From Bacillota bacterium (lineage in GTDB: Bacteria > Bacillota_C > Negativicutes > JAEYSJ01): a DNA stretch of 34,906 nucleotides. Both the position numbers and the translations under genes were made by a program. Below are positions 25,521 to 34,254 of this stretch, one piece after another (the first letter of the stretch is position 1; each line of letters starts with the position of its first letter). Location: contig JAEYSJ010000398.1 in NCBI GenBank assembly GCA_023434855.1, positions 1-34,906 on the forward strand. Direction: 5' to 3'. The notes beneath the pieces were generated by a model, which saw nothing but the letters and a program-made list of their open reading frames with translations, was not told where the DNA came from and searched no databases.

Positions 25521-26552
25521 ATGAAAAAGTATAATGTTGCAATATTGGGCGCAACCGGTGCGGTGGGCCAGGAATTTTTAGGCTTAATAGAGGAACGTAA
25601 TTTCCCGTTTAATGAATTAAAACTACTTGCTTCCGAACGTTCTGCAGGCAAGACTATTCAATTTATGGGAAAAAGCTATATTGTGGAGGAAGCTAAACCA
25701 GAGTCCTTCGAAAATGTACAAATCGCATTATTTGCCGGCGGGTCCGCTAGTAAAACTTTTGCTGCCGAGGCAGTTAGGCGCGGTGCCATAGTAATTGATA
25801 ATTCCAGTGCTTTTCGAATGGACCCTGAGGTGCCGCTTGTTGTGCCTGAAGTTAATCCTGAAGCTATTAAAAATCATAAGGGAATTATTGCCAACCCTAA
25901 TTGTTCAACTATTATTATGGTTATGGCATTAAAACCTATTTTTGACAGAGTAAAAATTAAACGTATAGTTGTATCTACGTATCAGGCAGTATCAGGCGCC
26001 GGAAAAGAGGCTATTGACGAGCTTACCGACCAAGTGCAGGCTACTATACACAATCATCCTGTTGAAGCACGTATACTGCCCAGTGCCAGTTTGTCTAAAC
26101 ATTATCAAATTGCTTTTAATCTAATACCTCAAATCGATGTATTTGCCGATGACGGTTATACTAAAGAAGAATTGAAAATGGTTAATGAAACTCATAAAAT
26201 CCTTAATGACAATACTATTGGCATTTCACCTACTACCGTGCGTGTGCCTATTTATCGCAGTCATTCTGAATCAATAAATCTGGAGCTTGCTGGTCCGTTG
26301 TCCGTAAAGGAAGCCCAGGACCTTTTAGCCGCCTTCCCTGGTGTTATTGTGGAAGACAATCCTGCAGAGATGATATATCCTATGCCTCTCTTCACTTCCA
26401 ATAAAAACGAAGTGTATGTCGGACGCATCAGGGAAGATAAATCAGTACAGCATGGCCTTAACCTATGGGTAGTTGGCGATCAAATACGCAAGGGCGCAGC
26501 GTTAAACGCCTTACAAATAGCCGAGTATATGATTGAACATAATTTAGTTTGA
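25521..26552 (+). CDS. asd: Aspartate-semialdehyde dehydrogenase
   Basis: Asd reduces aspartyl phosphate to aspartate semialdehyde with NADPH, the branch point to lysine/DAP, threonine and methionine. The protein is 343 residues. GATGAVGQEFL is the nucleotide-binding loop near the N-terminus. NPNCST carries the catalytic C128, and RVPIYRSHSE carries the acid/base H248. It fits the Gram-positive/archaeal-type Asd rather than the longer enterobacterial enzyme. The ATG at 25521 follows AAGGAGCG. It is 11 bases before dapG. Confidence 0.97.
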   Translation: MKKYNVAILGATGAVGQEFLGLIEERNFPFNELKLLASERSAGKTIQFMGKSYIVEEAKPESFENVQIALFAGGSASKTFAAEAVRRGAIVIDNSSAFRMDPEVPLVVPEVNPEAIKNHKGIIANPNCSTIIMVMALKPIFDRVKIKRIVVSTYQAVSGAGKEAIDELTDQVQATIHNHPVEARILPSASLSKHYQIAFNLIPQIDVFADDGYTKEELKMVNETHKILNDNTIGISPTTVRVPIYRSHSESINLELAGPLSVKEAQDLLAAFPGVIVEDNPAEMIYPMPLFTSNKNEVYVGRIREDKSVQHGLNLWVVGDQIRKGAALNALQIAEYMIEHNLV

Positions 26553-26563
26553 GGTGTTAATAA

Positions 26564-27784
26564 ATGCGAATTATTGTCCAGAAGTTTGGCGGGACATCGG
26601 TGGCAACACCGGAGATTAGAGACTTGGTGGTAAAAAAAGTTGAGAAAGCTCGATTGCAAGGATATAATCCGGTCGTTGTGGTATCGGCCATGGGGCGCAA
26701 GGGAGAGAGCTATGCTACTGATACTTTGATAGATATAGCACGGACGGCTAATAGAAATATTGCCAGCCGTGAACTGGATCAAATTATGTGTTGTGGAGAA
26801 ATGATTTCAGCAGTAATTATGACAAGTACGCTGCAGGCCGCGGGAATTGATGCGATTATGATGACTGGTGGCCAGGCAGGTATTATTACTGATAATACTT
26901 TTAATAATGCCCGTATCTTAAAAGTTGATCCTTCACGGATGACGGCCTTCATAAAAATGGGAAAAGTACCGGTAGTCTGCGGTTTTCAGGGAATGACTGT
27001 TGATGGTGAATTTACTACATTGGGACGAGGCGGCAGTGATACTACTGCAGCTGCTTTAGGATCGGCGCTGAATGCTGAAATGGTGGAAATATATACTGAT
27101 GTCGATGGAATTATGACGGCAGATCCCAGAATCGTTCGTAATGCCAAAATTCTTGAGAGCATTAGCTATGGTGAAGTATGCCAATTGGCGCATCAAGGGG
27201 CAAAAGTTATTCACCCCCGTGCAGTCGAAATTGCTATGCAAAAAAATATTCCTCTTGTGGTAAAATCTACTTTTTCCGATGCTCCCGGTACACTCATAAC
27301 TAACATTGCAAAAGAAGATACAGATGGGACGGCTGTTCCTGATCGCATTGCCACAGGAGTAACTTATTTAACTAATATAGCGCAAATTAAAATAGATTTG
27401 GCTGGTGATATTGCCAGTGATGCAAGTTATAAGGTTTTTAAGACTATGGCGGAAAACGGTATCAGTGTAGATTTAATTAATGTACACCCTGGACAAATTA
27501 TGTTTACTGTTTCGGAGGATGCTGCAGAAAGAGCTGTTGCTAAACTTAAACATTTTAAGTATAAGGTTGAAATTGCAAATGATTGCGCAAAAGTATCGGT
27601 GGTCGGTGGGGGAATGCGCGAAGTTCCAGGAGTTATGGCCAGTTTTGTAGAAGCGTTAGCACTGAATAATATTCCTATTTTGCAAACAGTTGATTCGCAT
27701 ACTTCTATTTCTGTACTTGTAAAAAAATCTGATGTGCAGTCTGCAGTTACCGCTTTACATGAAAAATTTGGTCTGTCCAGCTAG
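26564..27784 (+). CDS. dapG: Aspartokinase with C-terminal ACT domains
   Basis: This enzyme phosphorylates aspartate, the first committed step. The protein is 406 residues. The kinase domain (1 to about 235) has KFGGTSVA (7-14), GGSDTTAAALGSAL and the VDGIMTADPR loop. Two C-terminal ACT domains (about 265-400) have ISVDLINVHPGQIMFTVSEDAAERAV and VPGVMASFVEALALNNIPILQTVDS. The order asd-dapG-dapA equals B. subtilis, where DapG is feedback-inhibited by diaminopimelate. Which amino acid binds these ACT domains is not visible. GAGGTG overlapping the asd stop is the ribosome site for the ATG at 26564. It is also controlled by the upstream lysine riboswitch. Confidence 0.95.
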   Translation: MRIIVQKFGGTSVATPEIRDLVVKKVEKARLQGYNPVVVVSAMGRKGESYATDTLIDIARTANRNIASRELDQIMCCGEMISAVIMTSTLQAAGIDAIMMTGGQAGIITDNTFNNARILKVDPSRMTAFIKMGKVPVVCGFQGMTVDGEFTTLGRGGSDTTAAALGSALNAEMVEIYTDVDGIMTADPRIVRNAKILESISYGEVCQLAHQGAKVIHPRAVEIAMQKNIPLVVKSTFSDAPGTLITNIAKEDTDGTAVPDRIATGVTYLTNIAQIKIDLAGDIASDASYKVFKTMAENGISVDLINVHPGQIMFTVSEDAAERAVAKLKHFKYKVEIANDCAKVSVVGGGMREVPGVMASFVEALALNNIPILQTVDSHTSISVLVKKSDVQSAVTALHEKFGLSS

Positions 27785-27808
27785 GCTGGGATTGAGGGAG
27801 GAAGTTTT

Positions 27809-28690
27809 ATGAAGGATTTTGGTAGGATTCTTACAGCCATGGTTACTCCGTTTAACGATGATCTAAGTGTAAACTATCAGGAAGCGGCTAACCTAGCTAA
27901 GTACTTAGTAGCAAACGGATCCAACGGACTGGTAGTAGCTGGTTCAACCGGTGAGTCAGCCACATTAAAACATGAAGAAAAACTTAAGTTATTTGCCACT
28001 GTGTTGGAAGCGGTAGGAGACAAAGCAGCTGTAATTGCCGGAACAGGTTCAAATGATACGCAGGCATCAATTGATTTAACACAGGAAGCGGAACAAATTG
28101 GTGTCTATGGTGCTATGCTTGTTGGACCATATTATAATAAACCACCTCAGGAAGGTTATTATCAGCACTTTAAAGCTATTGCTGAATCTACTGCTTTACC
28201 GCTAATTGTATATAATGTACCAGGGCGTACTGCTTCAAATATAACGGCTCAAACTATTGCCAGACTGGCTGAAATTAAAAATATTGTGGCTGTCAAAGAA
28301 GCCAGTGGCAACCTTGACCAGGTAGCTGAAATCATCCGTACCACTCCAAATGATTTTCTGGTATACAGTGGCGATGATAGTCTTACTTTACCAATTCTTA
28401 CGATCGGCGGCACAGGTGTTATTAGTGTGGCTGCCCATCTTGTGGGGAACCGCATGCAAGAAATGATTGCAGCCTTTCTTGCCGGACATGTTGAAAAAGC
28501 CTGCAATATTCATTTGGAGTTGATGCCATTTTTTAAAGCAATATTTATCACTACCAACCCTATACCGATTAAAACTGCTGTCAACCTTATCGGTCAAAAG
28601 GCCGGACCATTAAGATTACCGCTAGTCGAGGCTACGCCGGGGGAACTGGCACAAATAAAAAAAGCGATGAGAGATCTTGGCATTTTATAG
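27809..28690 (+). CDS. dapA: 4-hydroxy-tetrahydrodipicolinate synthase (DapA)
   Basis: DapA condenses pyruvate with aspartate semialdehyde via a Schiff base. The protein is 293 residues, a TIM barrel. GSTGESATL is the pyruvate-binding loop, Y135 (YNVPGRT) is the catalytic tyrosine, and K163 (VAVKEASGN) is the Schiff-base lysine. DapA and DapB together convert aspartate semialdehyde to tetrahydrodipicolinate. GAGGGAGGAAG precedes the ATG at 27809. It is the last gene of the operon; the inverted-repeat element starts 16 bases after its stop and contains a strong hairpin. Confidence 0.97.
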   Translation: MKDFGRILTAMVTPFNDDLSVNYQEAANLAKYLVANGSNGLVVAGSTGESATLKHEEKLKLFATVLEAVGDKAAVIAGTGSNDTQASIDLTQEAEQIGVYGAMLVGPYYNKPPQEGYYQHFKAIAESTALPLIVYNVPGRTASNITAQTIARLAEIKNIVAVKEASGNLDQVAEIIRTTPNDFLVYSGDDSLTLPILTIGGTGVISVAAHLVGNRMQEMIAAFLAGHVEKACNIHLELMPFFKAIFITTNPIPIKTAVNLIGQKAGPLRLPLVEATPGELAQIKKAMRDLGIL

Positions 28691-28813
28691 TTATATGTAA
28701 TTAAGAAAAACGTTCCGTTTTCGAACAGTGAAGAATTTAAGTTACTTTTCGGCTAATCTGCAGGTTATCAACTGTTTGCAGTTGCCCGAAAAGTTATAAA
28801 TTCTGATACAGAT

Positions 28814-28860
28814 AAATAAATTCAAGCCCATCCATTTACTGGATGGGCTTGAATTTATTT
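28814..28860 (+). terminator. Perfect 20-bp hairpin, probable terminator of the dap operon
   Basis: 28814-28833 pairs perfectly with 28841-28860; GC-rich AAGCCCATCC sits at the loop side and A/T-rich bases at the foot, with loop ATTTACT. The A- and T-rich foot on either side would let it work in both directions. Confidence 0.7.
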
Positions 28861-28900
28861 AGCATTCTTTGGATATAATAACTATAAATTACGGTTCCAC

Positions 28901-28929
28901 TTGTTGTAAACTTATAAATACGTTATAAT
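28901..28929 (+). promoter_or_regulatory. Possible promoter for the rnj gene inside the inverted-repeat core
   Basis: TTGTTG (28901-28906), 17 bases and a perfect TATAAT (28924-28929). Another TATAAT at 28874 has TTGAAT 19 bases upstream, inside the preceding hairpin. CCACTTG (28897-28903) and CAAGTGG (28935-28941) bracket the promoter as an inverted repeat. Confidence 0.5.
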
Positions 28930-29054
28930 TAATTCAAGTGGACGGAACGGCCGGTTTTTTTCTGTTTCAGAATTTAGCTTTTCGGGAAAGAACTTATCTA
29001 ATAACCGAAAGGTAACTTAAATTCTTCACAGTTCGAAAACGAAACGTTTTATAA

Positions 29055-29100
29055 ACCATATTTGTAATGAGCGGCAATTACAAATATATGGTCTGTTTTT
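29055..29100 (+). promoter_or_regulatory. Hairpin with T-run in the rnj leader
   Basis: ACCATATTTGTAAT (29055-29068) pairs with ATTACAAATATATGGT (29077-29092) with a 2-base bulge, then CTG and five T residues. It resembles a weak terminator 38 bases before the rnj start, so it may attenuate the gene or mark the end of readthrough from the dap operon. Confidence 0.5.
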
Positions 29101-29137
29101 CATACATTTTAAAAATATTTTGGAGGTGTACTTTTTT

Positions 29138-30802
29138 TTGGCAAAATTACCACAAAAAATTCAAATCATTCCGCTTGGAGGCTTGGGAGAAATCGGAAAA
29201 AACATGACAGTAATTCGTTATGGAGACGAAATAATTGTTATTGATTCCGGTTTGATGTTTCCGGAGGATGATATGCTAGGTATTGACTTGGTTATTCCCG
29301 ATATAGCTTATTTATTGGATAACCGCGATTTAATACGGGCAATTGTTTTAACACATGGGCATGAAGACCATATTGGAGCATTGCCTTATGTTCTTAAGCA
29401 GCTTAATGTCCCTGTATATGGTACAAGATTGACTTTAGGAATTTTAGAAGGAAGATTAAAAGAAAACAATATTTCGCCTAATAGTTTAATTCCCATAAAA
29501 CCTGGCGATCAAATTGAACTTGGACCCTTTAAGATTGGCTTTATTCGGGTAAGCCATAGCATTGCCGATTCTGTAGCCCTTTCTATTAAGACACCTATTG
29601 GCACCATTGTGCATACCGGTGATTTCAAACTTGATCAAACACCGATTGATGGTAAAGTGACCGATTTTCATAAATTTGCAGAACTAGGTGATCAAGGTGT
29701 TCTGGTTTTGCTTGCTGACAGTACTAATGCTGAGCGTCCGGGGTATACATTAAGCGAAAAATCTGTGGGTATAACTTTTGACGAGACTTTTCGCAATGCC
29801 AGAGAACGCATCATTATTGCTACATTTTCATCTAATGTGCACCGTATTCAACAAGCGATTGATACAGCATGTAAATATAAACGAAAAGTTGCTGTCTTAG
29901 GTCGTAGTATGGTCAATGTTGTTAATATAGCTTTGGAACTTGGTTATCTTACGGTACCGGAAGGTGTCTTAATAGATATTGATGAAATTAATAATTATCC
30001 TTCGTCCGGAATAGTTATTGTGACTACCGGCAGTCAGGGCGAGCCTATGTCGGCCTTAACCCGTATGGCTATGTCGGACCACCGCAAGGTTGAAATTATT
30101 CCGGGTGATACAGTAATAATTTCGGCTACTCCAATTCCCGGTAATGAAAAATTAGTCTCCCGTACTGTTGATTTTCTTTTCCGCCAAGGAGCTGAAGTTG
30201 TATACGAAGCAGCCTCCGGTATCCATGTATCCGGGCATGCCAGCCAGGAAGAACTTAAATTGATGCATAATCTGATTCGTCCCAAATTCTTTATCCCTGT
30301 GCATGGTGAGTTCCGCCACCTGAAAAAACATGCTAAACTGGCACAAGAACTCGGTCTGCCAAAAGAAAATATTTTCGTGGCTGAAAATGGGCAGGTACTT
30401 GAATTCACAGCCGAGAAAGGTGCCATTGCTGGTAAAATAACTGCAGGTAATATATTGGTAGATGGCTTAGGTGTTGGCGATGTAGGCAATATTGTATTGA
30501 GAGACCGCAGACAGCTCTCGCAAGATGGTATTCTTATTGTTGTTGTTACTATGGATAAACAACGCGGCTGTGTTTTGGCAGGCCCTGACATTGTATCACG
30601 CGGTTTTGTATATGTCAGAGAATCAGAACAACTGATGGAAGAAGCCAAAGACAAAGTTAAGCAGGCTTTAGAAAAGTGTGAGCTTAATAATATTACCGAA
30701 TGGGCTTCAATAAAAGCCAATGTGCGTGATGCCCTTGGTAAATATCTTTATGAAAGGACGCGCCGCCGTCCAATGATATTGCCAATAATTATGGAAGTAT
30801 AA
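29138..30802 (+). CDS. rnjB: Ribonuclease J
   Basis: RNase J is a metallo-beta-lactamase/beta-CASP RNase with endonuclease and 5'-3' exonuclease activity in mRNA turnover and rRNA maturation. The protein is 554 residues. The zinc motif is H73-G-H75-E-D77-H78 (THGHEDHIG), followed by HTGDFK, the beta-CASP region with ATFSSNVHRIQQ and TGSQGEP, ASGIHVSGHASQEE, and the C-terminal domain ending RRPMILPIIMEV. Synteny (after dapA, before tepA) matches B. subtilis rnjB, though the sequence reads equally like RnjA; if it is the only RNase J, the A/B label is moot. The TTG start at 29138 is 11 bases after GGAGG. The upstream frame to 29120 would run through the ribosome site. Confidence 0.95.
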   Translation: MAKLPQKIQIIPLGGLGEIGKNMTVIRYGDEIIVIDSGLMFPEDDMLGIDLVIPDIAYLLDNRDLIRAIVLTHGHEDHIGALPYVLKQLNVPVYGTRLTLGILEGRLKENNISPNSLIPIKPGDQIELGPFKIGFIRVSHSIADSVALSIKTPIGTIVHTGDFKLDQTPIDGKVTDFHKFAELGDQGVLVLLADSTNAERPGYTLSEKSVGITFDETFRNARERIIIATFSSNVHRIQQAIDTACKYKRKVAVLGRSMVNVVNIALELGYLTVPEGVLIDIDEINNYPSSGIVIVTTGSQGEPMSALTRMAMSDHRKVEIIPGDTVIISATPIPGNEKLVSRTVDFLFRQGAEVVYEAASGIHVSGHASQEELKLMHNLIRPKFFIPVHGEFRHLKKHAKLAQELGLPKENIFVAENGQVLEFTAEKGAIAGKITAGNILVDGLGVGDVGNIVLRDRRQLSQDGILIVVVTMDKQRGCVLAGPDIVSRGFVYVRESEQLMEEAKDKVKQALEKCELNNITEWASIKANVRDALGKYLYERTRRRPMILPIIMEV

Positions 30803-30806
30803 ATTT

Positions 30807-30853
30807 AAAAACTGTTTGTAATTGTCTGATGACATTTCAAACAGTTTTTCTTT
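30807..30853 (+). terminator. Intrinsic terminator after rnj
   Basis: Perfect 12-bp stem AAAAACTGTTTG (30807-30818) with CAAACAGTTTTT (30838-30849). The loop itself holds a TGTC-TGAT-GACA mini-hairpin, and TTTT follows one base later. Confidence 0.85.
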
Positions 30854-30937
30854 TGAATTGGTTCCTTTTCGCCAAATAGTATGAAACTTTGTACATGGTC
30901 AATACTATATGTGAATAATAATGCTGGAGGGACCATG

Positions 30938-31732
30938 ATGATAGATAATGATAACCCTGTAATAGCCCCACCGGGAACTAATCCCGAGAATCCTCAAATA
31001 CCCCCGGAGTCACCGTCTGAAACACCGAAAAGAAGCAGGCAGGCAAAAAAAGCTTCCCCATCAGAAAATATTCAGGAGTTTGGTAGTACCGAAGTGCCTA
31101 CCGCCAAAAGCAATATACATGTAATGACCATAATTGGACAGATTGAAGGCCACATGGTATTGCCACCGCAAAATAAAACTACTAAATATGAGCATTTAAT
31201 GCCCCAATTAGTAGCTATTGAGCAAAGTCCTGAGATCGAAGGATTGCTTTTGTTATTAAACACTGTCGGAGGTGATGTTGAGGCAGGACTGGCAATTGCA
31301 GAATTAATTGCCAGCATGTCTAAACCTTGTGTATCAATTGTGCTCGGCGGGGGACACAGTATTGGCGCTCCAATAGCAGTTTCCGCAACCTATTCATTTA
31401 TTGTAGAGAGCGCAACAATGACAATTCACCCAATCCGGCTTACCGGTCTCGTTATCGGCGCGCCAAGTTCCTTTGATTATTTGGAAAAAATGCAGGAACG
31501 GGTTAATAAATTTGTAGTAACACACTCCAATGTTACGGAAAAGAAATGGAAGGAGTTACTTTATAAAACAGGAGAACTGTCACGGGATATTGGTACATCA
31601 GTTGGCGGTAAAGACGCTGTCAAATTTGGATTGATCAATGAAGTTGGAGGAGTTTCCCAAGCGCAAAGAAAACTAAATGAGCTAATCAAAGCATACAAAG
31701 AAAGCAATAATACTAAGGGGCTAAAACAATGA
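30938..31732 (+). CDS. tepA: TepA/ClpP-like serine peptidase
   Basis: The protein is 264 residues. An N-terminal Pro-rich, charged, probably disordered tail (1-60) precedes a ClpP/crotonase-fold peptidase domain. The probable triad is S141 ([10 protein letters not shown]), H164 ([11 protein letters not shown]) and D217 (LSRDIGT). The stretch from [13 protein letters not shown] to KMQERV is characteristic of TepA (YmfB), which in B. subtilis was linked to protein translocation and spore-related proteolysis. No signal peptide is seen, so it is cytoplasmic. Two adjacent ATGs exist; the one at 30938 is 6 bases after GGAGGG and is preferred over 30935. The last 4 bases overlap ylzJ. Confidence 0.9.
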   Translation: MIDNDNPVIAPPGTNPENPQIPPESPSETPKRSRQAKKASPSENIQEFGSTEVPTAKSNIHVMTIIGQIEGHMVLPPQNKTTKYEHLMPQLVAIEQSPEIEGLLLLLNTVGGDVEAGLAIAELIASMSKPCVSIVLGGGHSIGAPIAVSATYSFIVESATMTIHPIRLTGLVIGAPSSFDYLEKMQERVNKFVVTHSNVTEKKWKELLYKTGELSRDIGTSVGGKDAVKFGLINEVGGVSQAQRKLNELIKAYKESNNTKGLKQ

Positions 31733-31965
31733 TACTCTGGACCGTATTTCCCGTGGAATTGGTTCTAAACGGCTTTGAGGCTCAGACTCCATCAACCTAC
31801 GAGGAGATAGAATATAACGGAGTGAAGTTGCTTGTGGAAAGAATTTCTGCTGTTGAATGCCGTATTGTACGAATTATTTCAACTAATCCGGAGGATTACC
31901 TTTGTCCTGACTTTCAGCCTGGCATAACTCTTTCTTATAGACCCATGCTCGAAACGCTCTCATAA
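31729..31965 (+). CDS. ylzJ: YlzJ-like small protein
   Basis: The protein is 78 residues, [17 protein letters not shown], then [16 protein letters not shown] and C-terminal [16 protein letters not shown]. This pattern (ILWT-P-E-V, Y-E-NG-LLVE, S-NP-DYL-P-PG) is the YlzJ family, found beside tepA in Firmicutes. No function is known. It overlaps the tepA end by 4 bases (ATGA), so it is translated with it and may be a partner protein. The stop codon lies in the loop of the following hairpin. Confidence 0.85.
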   Translation: MILWTVFPVELVLNGFEAQTPSTYEEIEYNGVKLLVERISAVECRIVRIISTNPEDYLCPDFQPGITLSYRPMLETLS

Positions 31966-31977
31966 CGAGAGCGTTTT
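31952..31977 (+). terminator. Hairpin terminator after ylzJ
   Basis: AAACGCTCTC (31952-31961) pairs perfectly with GAGAGCGTTT (31967-31976), loop ATAAC. The T-run is short (TTTT, then CAATATTTC), so strength is uncertain. Confidence 0.6.
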
Positions 31978-32062
31978 CAATATTTCTTTTAATCATTAGT
32001 ATATAAAAATAAAGGATTTTATGTCGGAATGTAGAAAGAAATAAATTCAGAGGTGGTACGTT

Positions 32063-34222
32063 TTGCCTAAATTTTTTTCAGAGATGCCTCTTGAACTGAA
32101 GTACGAATTATTTGGTATTGTACTTGTAACTATGGGAATACTAGCTTTTATTAGTCTGTTTGGGTTAAATACCGGCCCGGTAGGTTCATTTATTGAAAGA
32201 ATGCAAAAGTATATATTTGGTGTCGGTGCGCCAATAGTACCTGTTGTACTTTTTATAATTGGTTCTCGTTACATTTATACAAGAAAGGAAATTATATTTT
32301 CAATCCGGTTCTGGGGTTTATCCTTACTGTATGTATTGTTTCTAGCTATTTTCCATCATTTTAGAATTCCCGCAAACCAGGAGATTTTGCCGCAAAACCT
32401 TGTGCCAGGCGGTGGACTGATAGGTGGAATGACTCTTTTCGCTTTAAGGAAACTTTTTGGTGTGGATGGTTCAATTATAGTGTTGGCGGCATTATCCGCA
32501 TGTGCAATAATTATTACCACTACTTGGTCATTTTCAAAATTATTGCTTAGAGCGAAAGAAAAAGCTATTGAAAGTATACAGAACGCACGTGAATCACTTG
32601 CAGCATCACGTGCTGAAAATTATGCCAAAGACGAAAAGAATGAAACCATACATTGTTCTCCGGTATTTTATAATCAGGAGAAAGACTTAAATGTACATAT
32701 GGGAACAGATGAGGCCGTGACGGAAAAATTAGTGTTGCAACCTGATGTTGAAGAATATGCAGTGAAAAATCACTCTGCTGAAATAGATCCTACCATTTAT
32801 TCGTTACCCCCTTTCGCACTATTGAAAAAGTCAAATAAGTCTAAGCAAATGAAGCCTGCCAAGGAAGTATCCGACAATGCGCATATACTGGAGGATACCT
32901 TAGAAAGTTTTGGCGTTAGTGTGAAGATTATCAATGTTTGCCAAGGCCCTGCTGTCACTCGCTATGAACTTGCGCCAGCTCCGGGAATTAAGGTCAGTAA
33001 AATTGTTGGCTTAGCCGATGACCTTGCGTTGAAGTTGGCTGCCACAGGAGTTAGAATTGAGGCACCTATTCCGGGTAAAGCTGCTATTGGTATTGAAGTT
33101 CCCAATAAAGATGTCGCCGGCGTGCATTTGCGTGAAGTCCTTGAAAGTGAGCAGTTTAAAAAAAATGGTTCACGGTTAATTGTAGCCTTAGGCAAAGATA
33201 TTGCCGGACAGCCAATTATAGCCGATTTGGCAAAAATGCCACATTTATTAGTTGCAGGCGCAACAGGGTCAGGGAAAAGCGTCTGTATAAATACATTAAT
33301 TACCAGTATTTTGTTTAGAGCATATCCTAATGAAGTAAAATTTGTATTAATTGATCCCAAAGTAGTTGAACTGTCTAATTATAACGGCATACCCCACTTG
33401 CTAACACCTGTCGTAACTGATGCAAAAAAAGCTGCTTCAGCCTTAAACTGGGCCGTACAAGAAATGGAAAGACGGTATGCTGTTTTTGCTACCGCCGGTG
33501 TCCGGGATGTCAGCAGGTATAATGAAGTTTCCGGTAATGGCAGCGATAGCTTGCCGCAAATTGTCATTATCATTGATGAATTGGCGGACTTAATGATGGC
33601 GGCACCTGTTGATGTCGAAGACGCTATATGCCGCTTGGCACAGAAAGCCAGGGCTGCGGGATTACATTTGGTATTGGCGACACAACGTCCTTCGGTAGAT
33701 GTCATTACAGGTACGATAAAAGCTAACGTACCTTCACGCATTTCATTTGCTGTATCATCCCAAATTGATTCTCGAACAATTTTAGATATGGCTGGCGCAG
33801 AAAAGTTATTAGGAAAAGGTGATATGCTATTTTATCCGGTTGGCGCCGCCAAACCGTTAAGAGTTCAAGGGGCATTTATTGCTGATAGTGAAGTGGAAGC
33901 TCTTGTTGAATACATAAAACATCAAGGTTCGCCTGAATATACTGATGGCATAACTACATGTGAGTTAAGTAACAATGTTGTAAGACAAGAACAGGAGCAA
34001 TATGAAGATGAGCTTTTAGAAGAAGCTGTACGCATGGTTTTAGAAACAGGCCAAGCTTCTGTTTCAATGTTGCAGCGGAAATTTCGTGTTGGTTACACCC
34101 GGGCTGCACGATTGATTGACACTATGGAAGAAATGAAAATAGTAGGACCTAATATTGGCAGTAAAGCCAGAGAAATCCTTATGACTTCTGACCAAGTATA
34201 TGCACATTATTTTAAAAAGTAA
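32063..34222 (+). CDS. ftsK: FtsK/SpoIIIE DNA translocase
   Basis: This is a septal DNA pump that moves chromosomes during division or sporulation. The protein is 719 residues. Four transmembrane segments (about 15-35, 50-68, 78-95, 133-153) are followed by a charged linker (155-265) and the motor alpha/beta domains. Walker A is GATGSGKS (399-406), and Walker B is [37 protein letters not shown] is the family signature. The C-terminal gamma winged helix (about 650-715, [24 protein letters not shown]) binds the polarity sequences in DNA. The TTG start at 32063 follows AGAGGTGG. Synteny with tepA-ylzJ matches B. subtilis spoIIIE; whether it serves division, sporulation or both is not visible. 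Confidence 0.96.
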   Translation: MPKFFSEMPLELKYELFGIVLVTMGILAFISLFGLNTGPVGSFIERMQKYIFGVGAPIVPVVLFIIGSRYIYTRKEIIFSIRFWGLSLLYVLFLAIFHHFRIPANQEILPQNLVPGGGLIGGMTLFALRKLFGVDGSIIVLAALSACAIIITTTWSFSKLLLRAKEKAIESIQNARESLAASRAENYAKDEKNETIHCSPVFYNQEKDLNVHMGTDEAVTEKLVLQPDVEEYAVKNHSAEIDPTIYSLPPFALLKKSNKSKQMKPAKEVSDNAHILEDTLESFGVSVKIINVCQGPAVTRYELAPAPGIKVSKIVGLADDLALKLAATGVRIEAPIPGKAAIGIEVPNKDVAGVHLREVLESEQFKKNGSRLIVALGKDIAGQPIIADLAKMPHLLVAGATGSGKSVCINTLITSILFRAYPNEVKFVLIDPKVVELSNYNGIPHLLTPVVTDAKKAASALNWAVQEMERRYAVFATAGVRDVSRYNEVSGNGSDSLPQIVIIIDELADLMMAAPVDVEDAICRLAQKARAAGLHLVLATQRPSVDVITGTIKANVPSRISFAVSSQIDSRTILDMAGAEKLLGKGDMLFYPVGAAKPLRVQGAFIADSEVEALVEYIKHQGSPEYTDGITTCELSNNVVRQEQEQYEDELLEEAVRMVLETGQASVSMLQRKFRVGYTRAARLIDTMEEMKIVGPNIGSKAREILMTSDQVYAHYFKK

Positions 34223-34254
34223 ATTCCGCTAAAATAATTCATTATAATAACAGC

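Larger units (their letters stand above)
28707..29050 (+). repeat. Nested inverted-repeat element between dapA and rnj
   Basis: The left arm (28707-28812) and right arm (28961-29050) are inverted copies. The outer 50 bases match at 45 of 50 without gaps, with AAAACGTT at each outer end. After a variable stretch they match again over CCCGAAAAG and TAAATTCTGA-ACAGA. The left arm has an extra small hairpin (AACTG-TTTG-CAGTT, 28770-28783). The core holds a perfect 20-bp hairpin (28814-28860) and a second, imperfect one that surrounds a putative promoter. No open frame with coding signs exists inside, and I see no clear target duplication. Confidence 0.85.

Noticed and set aside
30034..30720. 228-codon minus-strand frame inside the RNase J gene
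   Set aside because: It lies wholly opposite conserved RNase J codons, is Ser/Cys/Pro-rich and has no ribosome site.
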